64,000 nt of DNA. Origin: Synechococcus sp. PROS-7-1. Its GTDB lineage: Bacteria; Cyanobacteriota; Cyanobacteriia; PCC-6307; Cyanobiaceae. A model generated the notes under the pieces. It saw nothing but the letters and a program-made list of their open reading frames with translations. It ran no database searches and had not been told where the DNA came from. Made by a program: the position numbers and the translations under genes. The DNA lies in NCBI RefSeq assembly GCF_014279795.1, contig NZ_CP047945.1, positions 950,572 through 1,014,571 of the forward strand, written 5' to 3'. How positions within the stretch are numbered: position 1 is the stretch's first letter; every line of letters starts with the position of its first letter. Shown piece after piece: positions 40,470-49,488 of the stretch.

Positions 40470-41294
40470 ATGCGTCGCATCGCTCTGGCTCTTGTGGGTG
40501 TCCTCGCCGTACCGCTTGCTGCGGAGGCAGGGCTGATGGACATTCTCGAGAGCATGAAGCCAGCTCCGCCTGTGCGCAATGAGCCTCAATTGCCGCCGCT
40601 GCCTCCCACGCCCGGGCGAGGCAAGAACTGGGTCGGCGATCGCATGCCCAAGAAAGACATGCCGATTCTGGTGCTTGCCGGCCATGCGGATTCCCAGAGG
40701 ATGTACGGGTCAGGAACGCCTGGTCGAGCAGTTGATCTTGGTGGTGCAGCTCCGATGCAAGCCGGCATCACTGACGAGCTCTACTGGAACTTGCGCACAG
40801 CGAAGGCTGTTGTGGCGGAGGGCAAGCGCCAAGGGTTGGATATCACCTTTTATGACCCGGGGGTGCGCACGATTCGCAATGGCGATGACCCCCGCACGAA
40901 TTGGAGTGTGGGGGGCGAGCATGCCGCCAAGGGTGGTTACGTGGTGGAGATCCATTACGACGCCTATGCGCCCCATGGCATCGGCGCTGGAATCATTCCC
41001 GCCGTGGCCTTCGGGTTCTCGGTGATGGATGAAGCGCTGGCCAAGGAATTCGGTGCCTACCCCTACGACTACCGAGGCATGTTGGGCGGTCCCCGCAAGG
41101 GGGTCTCGATGCTCGAGATCGGCATGCTTGAGGGTTCGCTGGAGGCCGGACTGCGTGATCCCTCCAAAAGGGAGGCCACGCTCAATCAAATCGCCAAGAG
41201 GGTGGTGACAGCTCTTCAGGAGGGACTTGAAGAGGGCCAGTCGCTTGACATGGTTTGCAGGATGCGGGGAAGGATTGCTGCTGATTGCAGCTGA
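40470..41294 (+). CDS. N-acetylmuramoyl-L-alanine amidase-like protein
   Basis: 274 residues with a signal peptide (IALALVGVLAVPLAAEAG) and a Pro-rich linker. Core: ILVLAGHADSQRM (first metal His), ELYWNLRTAKAVVAEGKRQG, YVVEIHYDAYAP (second His) and a Glu in SMLEIGMLEGSLE, the Amidase_3 pattern. It would cleave peptidoglycan in the periplasm. The motif spacing is looser than in standard AmiC, so a divergent amidase or related zinc hydrolase is possible. Confidence 0.7.
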   Translation: MRRIALALVGVLAVPLAAEAGLMDILESMKPAPPVRNEPQLPPLPPTPGRGKNWVGDRMPKKDMPILVLAGHADSQRMYGSGTPGRAVDLGGAAPMQAGITDELYWNLRTAKAVVAEGKRQGLDITFYDPGVRTIRNGDDPRTNWSVGGEHAAKGGYVVEIHYDAYAPHGIGAGIIPAVAFGFSVMDEALAKEFGAYPYDYRGMLGGPRKGVSMLEIGMLEGSLEAGLRDPSKREATLNQIAKRVVTALQEGLEEGQSLDMVCRMRGRIAADCS

Positions 41295-41338
41295 CCTTTT
41301 TCCATTTCTGCGGCTGCCTCAGGCCATGATTGAGGTTC

Positions 41339-42049
41339 ATGAATCTGATCCTGCTCAACAGCGACGACCAGTGGATTGACACGCAGCGCGTCCTCCTCAG
41401 GGATCGCCGTGCTGAGCACATCCGCAAGGTTTTGCGCTCCCAGCAAGGGGACACCCTGCGGGTTGGAATGCTGGGAGGCCAGCGGGGCACGGGATGCATC
41501 CAATCCATCGATGATCGCTCTGTGCTGATGACTGTGCAGTTGGGCGATTCGCCACCTGCGCGTCACCGGTTTGATCTTGTGCTGGCCTTGCCCAGACCCA
41601 AAATGCTCAGGAGAATTCTGCGCACCGTGGCGGAGTTCGGTGCGAGCCATCTTCATCTGATCCACACTGCCAGGGTGGATAGGAGTTACTGGCAGAGCCC
41701 TCTGCTTTCAGACGCCAAGGTGGATGAGGCCTTGCGCATGGGAATGGAGCGCTCCAGCGACACAATCATTCCTCAGGTGCACCGCCACCGGCTGTTCCGC
41801 CCTTTTGTTGAAGACCGGTTGCCTGAGATCTGCCAGGGCCGGCCTTGCTGGATTGCTCACCAGGACGCCAACGTTCGCTTGTCGGCTGTTGCGGTGCAGC
41901 CCGCCGTGGTGATGATCGGGCCAGAGGGTGGTTTTGTGCCCTTCGAGCTGACGCTGGCCGAGCAAATGGGTGCGCAAAGGGTTCACCTCGGCGGTCGAAT
42001 TCTGAGTGTGGACACTGCGTTGACAACTGTTCTTGCGCAGGCGTTGTGA
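41339..42049 (+). CDS. rsmE: 16S rRNA m3U1498 methyltransferase
   Basis: 236 residues from ATG 41339. RsmE pattern: an N-terminal PUA-like part (RRAEHIRKVLRSQQGDTLRVG), then the SPOUT knot with MLRRILRTVAEFGASHLHLI, MGMERSSDTIIPQVH, MIGPEGGFVPFEL and HLGGRILSVDTALTTVLA. It methylates U1498 of 16S rRNA using S-adenosylmethionine. Confidence 0.95.
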   Translation: MNLILLNSDDQWIDTQRVLLRDRRAEHIRKVLRSQQGDTLRVGMLGGQRGTGCIQSIDDRSVLMTVQLGDSPPARHRFDLVLALPRPKMLRRILRTVAEFGASHLHLIHTARVDRSYWQSPLLSDAKVDEALRMGMERSSDTIIPQVHRHRLFRPFVEDRLPEICQGRPCWIAHQDANVRLSAVAVQPAVVMIGPEGGFVPFELTLAEQMGAQRVHLGGRILSVDTALTTVLAQAL

Positions 42050-42064
42050 CTGCGGGGGGCAGAA

Positions 42065-42466
42065 TCAGGCCCAGTGGATTTCGGCGTTGATCAAAGGAAC
42101 GATGCTGCGTTTCACAGGGCACTGTTCGGCGACCCGTTGTAGCAGTGCACGCTGGTCGTGATCGAGTTGCTCTGGGAGTTGAAGGGTGACGCGCAGGGTG
42201 TCGATGCGTCTTGGCCCGTCGTTGCTCATCACTTTGTCCACACTGGCGCTTGCTCCCTCAAGCGACCAGCCCCGGCTGCGGGCGGTGATTCCCATGATTG
42301 TGAGCATGCAGGTGCCTAACGAAGTGGCCAGGAGATCAGTGGGGGAGAACGCTTCTCCCTTGCCTTCGTTATCCAGGGGCGCGTCGGTGCTCAGCCTGGC
42401 TCCAGATCCCGAATGAGTGGCCTCGCAATGGAGATCACCGGTGTAGGTGCAGGTGATGTTGGTCAT
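42065..42466 (-). CDS. OsmC/Ohr-family protein
   Basis: 133 residues. FSPTDLLATSLGTCMLTIMG carries the first redox Cys in its helix, and VAEQCPVKRSI carries the second Cys, the OsmC peroxidase pair. It reduces organic hydroperoxides. The start overlaps the CDF transporter stop by 4 bases, an unusual and telling pairing. Confidence 0.93.
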   Translation of the reverse strand: MTNITCTYTGDLHCEATHSGSGARLSTDAPLDNEGKGEAFSPTDLLATSLGTCMLTIMGITARSRGWSLEGASASVDKVMSNDGPRRIDTLRVTLQLPEQLDHDQRALLQRVAEQCPVKRSIVPLINAEIHWA

Positions 42467-43407
42467 GTTGAACTCACAAAGACGGGTTCGGAGGTGAGAA
42501 TGACTTCAGAAGCAACATTGGGATTTTGCAGCTCTGATTGCAGAGCCTGGTTGATTGCATGACGTGTGTTGTCAATTTGAGATGGTTGTATGGCATGTTC
42601 TGCATTGCAATACGCAACGATTAAAACTGAACGGCCAAGTTGTGTGATCAGGAGATTCTGGAGGGCCATCGCGTGATTCGAGCAGATGCCCTCAACTTGC
42701 TGTTCGAGGCTCTTGTCGTTAGCGAGATCACTTGTGCCGCCGCTGACCTGCCAAAGATTGAAAATAAAACCCTGGATGGCATCTTTCCCGATCACAACAC
42801 TGCAGATGATCAGGAGAATCGAGTCGAAAATCGGAGATATCACGGCGAGAGGCGTGATCTGCAGGAGTGGGCTTGCCAGGAGCGCGATACCCGTCACCAC
42901 AGTGTAGGCACCATCGGCCACGACATTCTGCATCTCATTTCTGAGGATGAGTGATTGGCGGCCAAGCTTGATCCAGTTTGACCTGTAGTTCATCCAAAGA
43001 AGACCACAGATGATGGTCATGATGATGGTGTAAGGGAGAATCTGTCCCAGTTCAAGAGCAGGGGGAACATCGCCGTCGATATAACTCCATATCGTGTACA
43101 CAGCGTTGAAGATTCCAAAGCCAAGGACGCCCGCTAGCACCAGGCATCGGAACATCACATACACAGCCTCCTGGCCTCCGTATCCATAGGGATAGCTGCG
43201 GTCTCGAGGTCGACTGGCATTACGACTGATGCTCTTTCCGACCAGGATGGAACAAAGCATCACTGTCGAATAAAGAGAATCAAATAGAACAACCGATGAA
43301 TTGGAGGCTACGCTTGCCCAGAGGCCATAACCAGCCATAAAGGCATTGGCAATAATTCCGTATTGAAGGGCCTTTTGCTCAAACTTCTCCTGGCTTTTGG
43401 CTGGCAT
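42463..43407 (-). CDS. Cation diffusion facilitator (CDF) transporter
   Basis: 314 residues with about six membrane helices. FDSLYSTVML stands for the first metal-site helix, YPYGYGGQEAVYVMF matches the family's Y-P-F/Y-G motif, and VADGAYTVVTGIALLA is the second site helix. A C-terminal cytosolic domain (~90 residues) ends the protein. CDF proteins export Zn, Mn, Fe or Co; the site residues (Asp with few His) do not fit a classic Zn site. Coupled with osmC. Confidence 0.9.
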   Translation of the reverse strand: MPAKSQEKFEQKALQYGIIANAFMAGYGLWASVASNSSVVLFDSLYSTVMLCSILVGKSISRNASRPRDRSYPYGYGGQEAVYVMFRCLVLAGVLGFGIFNAVYTIWSYIDGDVPPALELGQILPYTIIMTIICGLLWMNYRSNWIKLGRQSLILRNEMQNVVADGAYTVVTGIALLASPLLQITPLAVISPIFDSILLIICSVVIGKDAIQGFIFNLWQVSGGTSDLANDKSLEQQVEGICSNHAMALQNLLITQLGRSVLIVAYCNAEHAIQPSQIDNTRHAINQALQSELQNPNVASEVILTSEPVFVSST

Positions 43408-43464
43408 GATCTGATAATGAATGGTTTTGATCGATGACGATGGAGAAAATTAAAATTGTTTAGC

Positions 43465-44595
43465 TCAGATGCGATTGCCTTCTAGTTCGGGAATCAGGCT
43501 TCTCAGTTTGTCGTGGTGTTCGCGAAGGGCTTTTTCTGAATCGCCGAAGTAGCCTTGATGCCAATATTTTGATGCTGTGGCCTGATAATGAAGTGCGCAG
43601 ATGTGTTTGTCTTCTTTCAGCACGATGTCGTTGATGTCGGTGGCAATGTCCCTTGCTTGTTTCATGCTTTCGCTTTCATTGGCGTAGCTGTAATCGGCTC
43701 CGTTCATGATGGACTGGGTGGTGCTGAGAGGGATCGAGCGGTAAAAGCCCGCGGATTCCGGGTAGAACACCAACACTGAGCTTGGAAACAGGCCGATGTA
43801 CAGCCAGGCCTGGGGTAGAGCACTGAATGGTGAAGGGTGCTGTTCCACGAGCGCTCGATAGCGCTGGTTGAGTTCCTGACGCGACGGTGTCTGGTTGAAA
43901 GGGCCCCGAATTCGGTGGGTGCCATCGAGCCAGGGCCCTTCTTCGTATCCCTTGCCATAGAGATCAGTCAGTCCTGGGTGTGCCGAGGGGCAGTGGTAAC
44001 ACTCGTTGTCGACATCGACCATGGCTTTCCAGTTCACCTCCTGAATCGGACTGGTGTAAAAGCCGCTCGCAGGTTGCAGAGTTTCCAGGGGGTAGATCTC
44101 CAGTTCCTTTTCATGCCGTGCCATCAGGGAGGCCACGGATCCCTGGGGGCCCGGTTCGAACCGAAGAAACAGGAATCCTCTCCATTCTTCAAGATCCAGC
44201 GCCTGCAAGCTCCACTCGCTTGGATCCAGGGCTGGAAACTTGTCGGGCTGCGAAGGGGTTTTCAGTTGTCCCTCGAGCGTGTAAACCCAGGCATGAAAGG
44301 GGCAGAGCAAGGCACCACGACAATGCCCTTTGTCTCCCTCAACGAGGCGTGATCCTCGATGGCGGCAGGTGTTTTGAAAAGCGCGGATGGTTCCATCCTT
44401 GCCACGAATGACCAGTGCTCTTTCCCCGAGGAGATCGAAGCTGAGCCAATCCCCTGGTTCGGGTATGTCATTGGCATGCCCGACAACATGCCAATGGGTC
44501 AGAAACACACGCTCTTTTTCTAGTTCAAGGATTCGCTCGCTTCGATAAGACCATCCAGGGAGCCCCTCTCTGTTCCAGGATTCGCTTGAAGGCAT
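43465..44595 (-). CDS. Rieske-type aromatic-ring-hydroxylating oxygenase alpha subunit
   Basis: 376 residues. The Rieske [2Fe-2S] site is CRHRGSRL ... CPFHAW (Cys-x-His and Cys-x2-His), and the mononuclear iron site is DNECYHCPSAHPGL. The length and start (GLPGWSYRSERILELEKERV) resemble choline monooxygenase and related GbcA-type enzymes. The substrate is unknown. No reductase partner is next to it. Confidence 0.9.
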   Translation of the reverse strand: MPSSESWNREGLPGWSYRSERILELEKERVFLTHWHVVGHANDIPEPGDWLSFDLLGERALVIRGKDGTIRAFQNTCRHRGSRLVEGDKGHCRGALLCPFHAWVYTLEGQLKTPSQPDKFPALDPSEWSLQALDLEEWRGFLFLRFEPGPQGSVASLMARHEKELEIYPLETLQPASGFYTSPIQEVNWKAMVDVDNECYHCPSAHPGLTDLYGKGYEEGPWLDGTHRIRGPFNQTPSRQELNQRYRALVEQHPSPFSALPQAWLYIGLFPSSVLVFYPESAGFYRSIPLSTTQSIMNGADYSYANESESMKQARDIATDINDIVLKEDKHICALHYQATASKYWHQGYFGDSEKALREHHDKLRSLIPELEGNRI

Positions 44596-44669
44596 GGACG
44601 GGATGACGCTGCCATACCACTAGCCAAATTCATGTGATGTGGCACTGGATTGGCAATCCATCGCCGAAA

Positions 44670-45299
44670 TCACCAAACCCAGGGAATTAATCGGGTTGTG
44701 CGCTGACGATAGGCCGCGAAATCGGGATATTTTGCGCCCATCGACGTCTCTTTCTCTCCAATGCGTTGGAGGTAGAGAGCTGCGATCGCCAGGGGGACAA
44801 GAAAGGCCCAGGCCGAACCTGCAACTACAGCGAAACTGAGATAGCGCATCAGATCTCCGCTGTAGTTCACGTGGCGGATCTTGCTCCAGATTCCATCACT
44901 CACCAGATCGCGGCCCAATGTTTTCGCCGTCATTTTCTGGACGTCGGCAGACGTGTTGATCAAGCTGCCGAAGTAAAACAGTGGGATCGCCGTTGCTGTG
45001 GCAGCAATGGTGAGTGGATTTGGGTTGAAAAAAGCAAGAAAGGCCGGAAGTGAATAAAACACACCGATGATCAAGATGGCGCTGATCAGTCCTACAGGGC
45101 CAACCTTTTCCTGGAATAAAAACGTTCTTCGTTCCGGATAGATCCGTTGTTCAACGAGCCACCACACGCAGTAGCTGATGTGCATGCAGGCATAAAGAAT
45201 CTGTCGCTGGTCTGAAATGCCCACGATTGCAATCAAGCCAATCACAATCGCGATGGTGATCATCTTGGCAATGTTGATTGCCGTGAGCTGGCTGACCAT
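44670..45299 (-). CDS. Membrane methyltransferase-like protein (DUF1295/ICMT type)
   Basis: 209 residues with about five helices. DGIWSKIRHVNYSGDLMRYL is the cofactor-loop signature of isoprenylcysteine methyltransferase/steroid reductase-like proteins (R-H-x-N-Y), and GAKYPDFAAYRQRTTRLIPW closes the family pattern. The acceptor is unknown. Nearest upstream gene on the same strand is DUF2973. Confidence 0.8.
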   Translation of the reverse strand: MVSQLTAINIAKMITIAIVIGLIAIVGISDQRQILYACMHISYCVWWLVEQRIYPERRTFLFQEKVGPVGLISAILIIGVFYSLPAFLAFFNPNPLTIAATATAIPLFYFGSLINTSADVQKMTAKTLGRDLVSDGIWSKIRHVNYSGDLMRYLSFAVVAGSAWAFLVPLAIAALYLQRIGEKETSMGAKYPDFAAYRQRTTRLIPWVW

Positions 45300-45308
45300 A
45301 ACGACCTA

Positions 45309-45548
45309 TTAATTCGTGGAGCTTTCCAATGAACCCTGATCGGGAAAACGCACAACAAGCAGATCGTCTTTGGTGAGTTCGCCTTGTTCGTTGAGCAACT
45401 CAGGGTGAGTTGTGACCAGCCCGGTGCGATCATTGCGTTGCATGGCGCGAGCCATGACAGCTTTGCCCGGACGCATCATTTTGAAAGCCTGGAGAAGCAG
45501 AAAAAGCAGGCAAGCTGCGTAAACCAGGGGAAACAAAGAACCAGCCAT
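45309..45548 (-). CDS. DUF2973 family membrane protein
   Basis: 79 residues from ATG 45548. One helix (LFPLVYAACLLFLLLQAFKM), then the DUF2973 tail THPELLNEQGELTKDDLLVV. Cyanobacteria-specific family, function unknown. Starts 6 bases after the stop of the 39-residue protein. Confidence 0.88.
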   Translation of the reverse strand: MAGSLFPLVYAACLLFLLLQAFKMMRPGKAVMARAMQRNDRTGLVTTHPELLNEQGELTKDDLLVVRFPDQGSLESSTN

Positions 45549-45553
45549 CGAAA

Positions 45554-45673
45554 TTAATCCTTTTTCTTGAGTGAAGGCAGGTCGGTTGGCTGAGACAGCA
45601 CGTAAACGACAGCGGCCGTGATGACGACTCCAAAAACCACCATGCCGATGATGAATGGGGTGTAATCGGTCAT
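45554..45673 (-). CDS. 39-residue single-span membrane protein
   Basis: ATG 45673, M-T-D-Y-T-P-F then a helix (IIGMVVFGVVITAAVVYVL) and a Lys-rich end (LPSLKKKD). Size and layout are those of small thylakoid proteins. It lies directly before DUF2973 and is probably its operon partner. Confidence 0.65.
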   Translation of the reverse strand: MTDYTPFIIGMVVFGVVITAAVVYVLSQPTDLPSLKKKD

Positions 45674-45755
45674 GGCTGACTCCGCGAGATACAAACCTTA
45701 ACAATGCCCATCGCTCTTCGCGTGCTTAGCGTCTAGAAGAACGCCTGAGCAATGC

Positions 45756-46472
45756 ATGCGCTGGGGTCAGGCACTGAATCAACGCGACCGTCAGCCCGAA
45801 GTGATGGATCAGCCAGGGCTGGATCCCGCAGAGCATGCCCGTGCCCTTCGCGGTCTGCGCCGGATCAACGCGATCAGCCGCAGTTCTTCCGGATTGCTGC
45901 GTTCGCTGCAGGAGCTGCATGCATCGGTTTCAAAACCGATCAGCGTTCTGGAGCTGGCCTGCGGCGGCGGTGACATTGCTATTGATCTCGATCGGATGGC
46001 CAGGCGTTCAGGATTGGCGCTGGAGATCCGTGCCTGTGATCTCAATCCCGAAGCGATCCGTCTGGCCCGCGGCAATGCCCAACGCAGGGGCGGACAGGTG
46101 GAGTTCAGCGTGGCCGATGCCCTCGCGGAGCCCGCTCAGGATCAAGTGGATGTTGTGTATTGCACGCTGTTCGCCCACCATCTCGACGATGACGCTGTGG
46201 TGACACTGTTTCGGGTGATGGCAGCGCGCGCCAAGCATCTGGTGATCGTTGACGATCTAATCCGCAGTCGACTCGGTTATGCCCTGGCCTGGGGGGGGAC
46301 GCGCTTGCTCAGCCGTTCATGGGTGGTGCATACCGATGGCCCGTTGTCGGTGCGAGCAGCATTCACTCCCCAGGAACTTGAAAGGCTGGCCGAGCGTGCG
46401 GGACTCTTCGGGGCAACGCTTCAGCGCTTCTGGCCTCAGCGCCAAAGGCTGATCTGGAGTCCACCGTTGTGA
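45756..46472 (+). CDS. Class I SAM-dependent methyltransferase
   Basis: 238 residues. SAM motif VLELACGGGDIAIDLD, acidic motif RACDLNPEAIRLAR, VADALAEPAQDQVDVVYC and the VLIVDDL-like strand. UbiE-like layout. First gene of a three-gene operon with an FAD oxidoreductase (4-base overlap) and a type III polyketide synthase, so it probably methylates the polyketide product or an intermediate. Confidence 0.88.
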   Translation: MRWGQALNQRDRQPEVMDQPGLDPAEHARALRGLRRINAISRSSSGLLRSLQELHASVSKPISVLELACGGGDIAIDLDRMARRSGLALEIRACDLNPEAIRLARGNAQRRGGQVEFSVADALAEPAQDQVDVVYCTLFAHHLDDDAVVTLFRVMAARAKHLVIVDDLIRSRLGYALAWGGTRLLSRSWVVHTDGPLSVRAAFTPQELERLAERAGLFGATLQRFWPQRQRLIWSPPL

Positions 46473-47614
46473 TCGGCCCGATCTGGGATGTGGTGGTGAT
46501 CGGCGGCGGTGTCGCTGGAGGGATCGCTGCTCTCGACTGCGCCCGAAGGGGACTGAAGGTGCTCGTGGTGGAAAAGCGCGCCTTTCCCCGTTGGAAGGTG
46601 TGCGGATGTTGTTTCAACGCGCAGGCCCAAGGGGTGCTGGAGGCGGTTGGTCAGGGAGATCTGATGGCGCGTTGCGGTGCCCAGCCGCTGCAGCAGTTGC
46701 GTATTGGCTTCCACGGCCAGGCTGCGGCTCTTTCCCTGCCCGGTGGGTGGGTGCTCTCCCGGGAACGTTTTGATCAGGCCCTGCTGGAGGCAGCCGCTGC
46801 TGCTGGTGCCACGATTCGCTTTCAGACGCGGGGACAGCTGGGTCCGGCGTGTTCCGCGACGCGGAGTGTGCGGCTCAAATCAGCTGCTGGAGGGCCACAG
46901 GAGGAGGTGAAAGCGAGGGTTGTGCTCGTGGCGGCCGGTCTGGTGAACCACTGCAGCCCCGAGCACTCCAGCGTTGAAACCGTCGCCACATCCCGGGTGG
47001 GGGCTGGCTGTGTGCTGCCGTCCATGGCCCATGGTTACGCCAACAACGTGATCCATATGGCCCTGGGAAACGGGGGATATGTGGGATTAGTGCAACGGGA
47101 GGATGGAGCATTGAACCTGGCGGCGGCTTTCGATCGCTCCTGCGTCGCGGCTGCAGGAGGTCCCGCTGGAGCCGCAAGATCCGTTCTCCTGTCCGCGGGA
47201 TTTGACCTGCCTGCCGATCTCATGGCCGGGCAGTGGCAGTTGACGCCAGCCTTGACCCGCCGCCCTCTAGCGGTTGCCGGCAGCCGCTGTCTACTGATCG
47301 GTGACGCCGCCGGTTACGTGGAACCATTCACCGGCGAGGGGATGGCCTGGGCACTCACTGCTGGGGCTGCTGCCGCTCCATTTGTCGTTGCGGGGCTGGC
47401 TGACTGGAGCCCAGGCCTGGAGCATCGCTGGCTTCAGACCCTGGAGTCCCTGGTTGTGCGGCGTCAGAGGGTTTGCAGGGCTCTGGCCACAGTGCTGCAG
47501 CGCCCGATGCTCACCTCAAGCCTGTTCAGCCTCTGCAGGGTCTGGCCGGCACTCCCGGAGCGAATCGTGCGCCGCGTGAACCGCGTGCAGGTGCCCCCAG
47601 CGGAGATCGGTTGA
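46469..47614 (+). CDS. FAD-dependent oxidoreductase (geranylgeranyl-reductase-like)
   Basis: 381 residues. Dinucleotide motif VIGGGVAGGIAALDCARRG, a Cys-Cys after RWKVCGC (substrate loop), and the second FAD motif CLLIGDAAGYVEPFTGEGMAWAL. It matches the monooxygenase/geranylgeranyl reductase superfamily. Overlaps the methyltransferase by 4 bases and the polyketide synthase by one. Likely hydroxylates or reduces the polyketide. Confidence 0.9.
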   Translation: MIGPIWDVVVIGGGVAGGIAALDCARRGLKVLVVEKRAFPRWKVCGCCFNAQAQGVLEAVGQGDLMARCGAQPLQQLRIGFHGQAAALSLPGGWVLSRERFDQALLEAAAAAGATIRFQTRGQLGPACSATRSVRLKSAAGGPQEEVKARVVLVAAGLVNHCSPEHSSVETVATSRVGAGCVLPSMAHGYANNVIHMALGNGGYVGLVQREDGALNLAAAFDRSCVAAAGGPAGAARSVLLSAGFDLPADLMAGQWQLTPALTRRPLAVAGSRCLLIGDAAGYVEPFTGEGMAWALTAGAAAAPFVVAGLADWSPGLEHRWLQTLESLVVRRQRVCRALATVLQRPMLTSSLFSLCRVWPALPERIVRRVNRVQVPPAEIG

Positions 47615-48708
47615 TGGCCCTCACACTGCATGGCATCGGCACGGCCGTTCCCCACGGTTCCATCACCCGCGATGAGGCGGTTGCCTTGGCCGAGCATGTC
47701 AGTGGTGGCGACAGCCGGCAGACAGCGCTGCTGCAACGCATCCATCAGCGCAGCGGCGTGCGTCGCCGCGGCAGTGTGTTGATCGCTGATCACGGTGACG
47801 ACGACTCGTTTCTGGAGCGGGTGCCCTTCTACGGCAGCACCAGCCCCTCCACAGAGGAGCGCATGGATGTGTTTCAGCGCCATGCCGCTGCGCTGGCGCT
47901 GAAAGCCAGCTCAGCAGCCCTTTCTGAGTCTGGGGTCGCGGTTGAGGCGATCACCCATCTGATCACGGTCTGCTGCACTGGCTTCGAGGCTCCGGGGGTG
48001 GACCTTGCTCTGATCGAACGGCTTGGGTTGCGTGCCGATGTTGCGCGAACTCACGTGGGCTTCATGGGCTGCCATGCAGCGCTCAATGGCCTGCGGGTGG
48101 CTCGGGCGTTTGCTGAAGCCGATGCCGACGCCGTGGTTCTGATCTGCTGCGTGGAGCTTTGCAGCCTGCATCTGCAGTACGGCGGTGATCCCGAACAGGT
48201 GGTGGCCAATGCCCTATTCGCCGATGGTGCCGCTGCCGTGGTGGCCTCGGCGCAACGTTCCACATCGCTGCCGGCTCTTGTGCTGGAGACCAATGGGTCC
48301 ACCGTGATCCCCAGATCTGCTGGCTTGATGCACTGGAGAATCACTGATCACGGCTTTTCCATGGGCCTGTCGCCGCAGGTGCCGCAGACCGTGGCGCAGG
48401 CCTTGCGCCCCTGGTTGGATGATTGGTTGGGCGCTTGGGATCTCTCTCCCGCGTCCATCACCAGCTGGGCAATGCATCCCGGCGGGCCAAGGATTCTCAC
48501 GGCTTGCGGTGAGGTGCTGGAACTGAGCCCTGAGCAACTGCAAACGTCACGGGCCGTGCTGCACGACCACGGAAATATGTCTAGCGCCACGGTGCTGTTC
48601 ATCCTGCAGCGGTTGCGCCACTCAGCGAACCCTGGCCCCTGCCTGGCCCTGGCCTTTGGCCCCGGCCTCTGCGCCGAAGCGGCCTTGTTCCGGCTCATCC
48701 ATGGCTGA
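47614..48708 (+). CDS. Type III polyketide synthase
   Basis: 364 residues from ATG 47614. The catalytic triad is intact: Cys153 in GFMGCHAALNG, His288 in MHPGGPRIL and Asn321 in HDHGNMSSATVLF. CCTGFEAPGVD and FGPGLCAEAALF match bacterial chalcone-synthase-like enzymes. It extends a starter with malonyl-CoA to a pyrone, resorcinol or phloroglucinol. With the methyltransferase and FAD enzyme it forms a compact biosynthetic cluster. The product is unknown. Confidence 0.95.
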   Translation: MALTLHGIGTAVPHGSITRDEAVALAEHVSGGDSRQTALLQRIHQRSGVRRRGSVLIADHGDDDSFLERVPFYGSTSPSTEERMDVFQRHAAALALKASSAALSESGVAVEAITHLITVCCTGFEAPGVDLALIERLGLRADVARTHVGFMGCHAALNGLRVARAFAEADADAVVLICCVELCSLHLQYGGDPEQVVANALFADGAAAVVASAQRSTSLPALVLETNGSTVIPRSAGLMHWRITDHGFSMGLSPQVPQTVAQALRPWLDDWLGAWDLSPASITSWAMHPGGPRILTACGEVLELSPEQLQTSRAVLHDHGNMSSATVLFILQRLRHSANPGPCLALAFGPGLCAEAALFRLIHG

Positions 48709-48747
48709 CCTGCGGCCCCCCGCAGTTGCCTCTCTTTTTCGACAGGA

Positions 48748-49224
48748 TTGAGTTTTGTTGCAGAGCCCGTGATCGCCCTCGTTCGTCGCCTGGCCGGGCC
48801 TGCAGCCGCCGCCACTGGTGTTCTGGGCCTTGCCGTTTCCGGCACAGTCTGGAATTTCTATGGACGCTTGCCAGGCCTGAGCGGAACCATTGCCTCGCTG
48901 CTCGTTCTGGCGGTGGGACTGGTGCTTCTGCGGCCACTCCCCGCACCGACGCTGCCCGAGCCGTCCAGCGCCGAGAAGCCCGCCGCCGCTTCTGAGCTTG
49001 CAGCTGCAGAAGATTCACTTGCCTCCGGTGAATCGCTCACCACCGCTGAGGCCATCGCCCGTGAACTGGCTGAAGAGGAGAGCCGCAAGCCTGAGGTGGT
49101 TCTGGTGACCTACGCACCCGAGAATCTCCTCCCCGGCACCACTCTTCCGGTTCGCAAGCGTCGCCCCGGAGTGTCGTTCAATCCTTATCGGGAGATGACC
49201 GACGAGCTCTTCAAGAGTTCATAA
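48748..49224 (+). CDS. Membrane-anchored hypothetical protein
   Basis: Up to 158 residues from TTG 48748 (GTG 48769 is an alternative). Two hydrophobic helices (AAAATGVLGLAVSGTVWNF and ASLLVLAVGLVLLRPLP), then an Ala/Glu-rich linker and a conserved-looking C-terminal VVLVTYAPENLLPGTTLP with FNPYREMTDELF. Probably a cytosolic tail. Function unknown. Confidence 0.65.
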   Translation: MSFVAEPVIALVRRLAGPAAAATGVLGLAVSGTVWNFYGRLPGLSGTIASLLVLAVGLVLLRPLPAPTLPEPSSAEKPAAASELAAAEDSLASGESLTTAEAIARELAEEESRKPEVVLVTYAPENLLPGTTLPVRKRRPGVSFNPYREMTDELFKSS

Positions 49225-49238
49225 CCCCTGATTGATTC

Positions 49239-49469
49239 ATGACAGGAAATCTGCAGGCCATTGGCTTTCTCTTCGCCTGGGTTCTTGGTTGGGGTGTTGG
49301 AGGATCGTTGATCGACGCCGGATTGATTGAGTTCGGCGTTTATTCGCTTGAAACAGGCCAGATCGGCACAGCCATCACCTTCGTTCTTTGGTCTCTGCTG
49401 TGGGGCTGGGGTGGATTCAGGCTTTACCAGACCCTCACCGACTCCAGCCCGTCACAGGACGATCCCTGA
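49239..49469 (+). CDS. Small membrane protein
   Basis: 76 residues with two helices (IGFLFAWVLGWGVGGSLIDA and AITFVLWSLLWGWGGFRLY), rich in Trp and Gly. Starts 14 bases after the preceding gene. Function unknown. Confidence 0.65.
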   Translation: MTGNLQAIGFLFAWVLGWGVGGSLIDAGLIEFGVYSLETGQIGTAITFVLWSLLWGWGGFRLYQTLTDSSPSQDDP

Positions 49470-49488
49470 GCGGTTCCCTTTGGCTTCC

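Noticed and set aside
43405-43430. Possible Zur box (TGATAATGA) before the CDF gene
   Set aside because: Only one half-site matches; the other arm is absent.
48713-48740. Hairpin after the polyketide synthase gene as a terminator
   Set aside because: Stem CTGCGG/CCGCAG is real but the T-run begins ~10 bases too far downstream.
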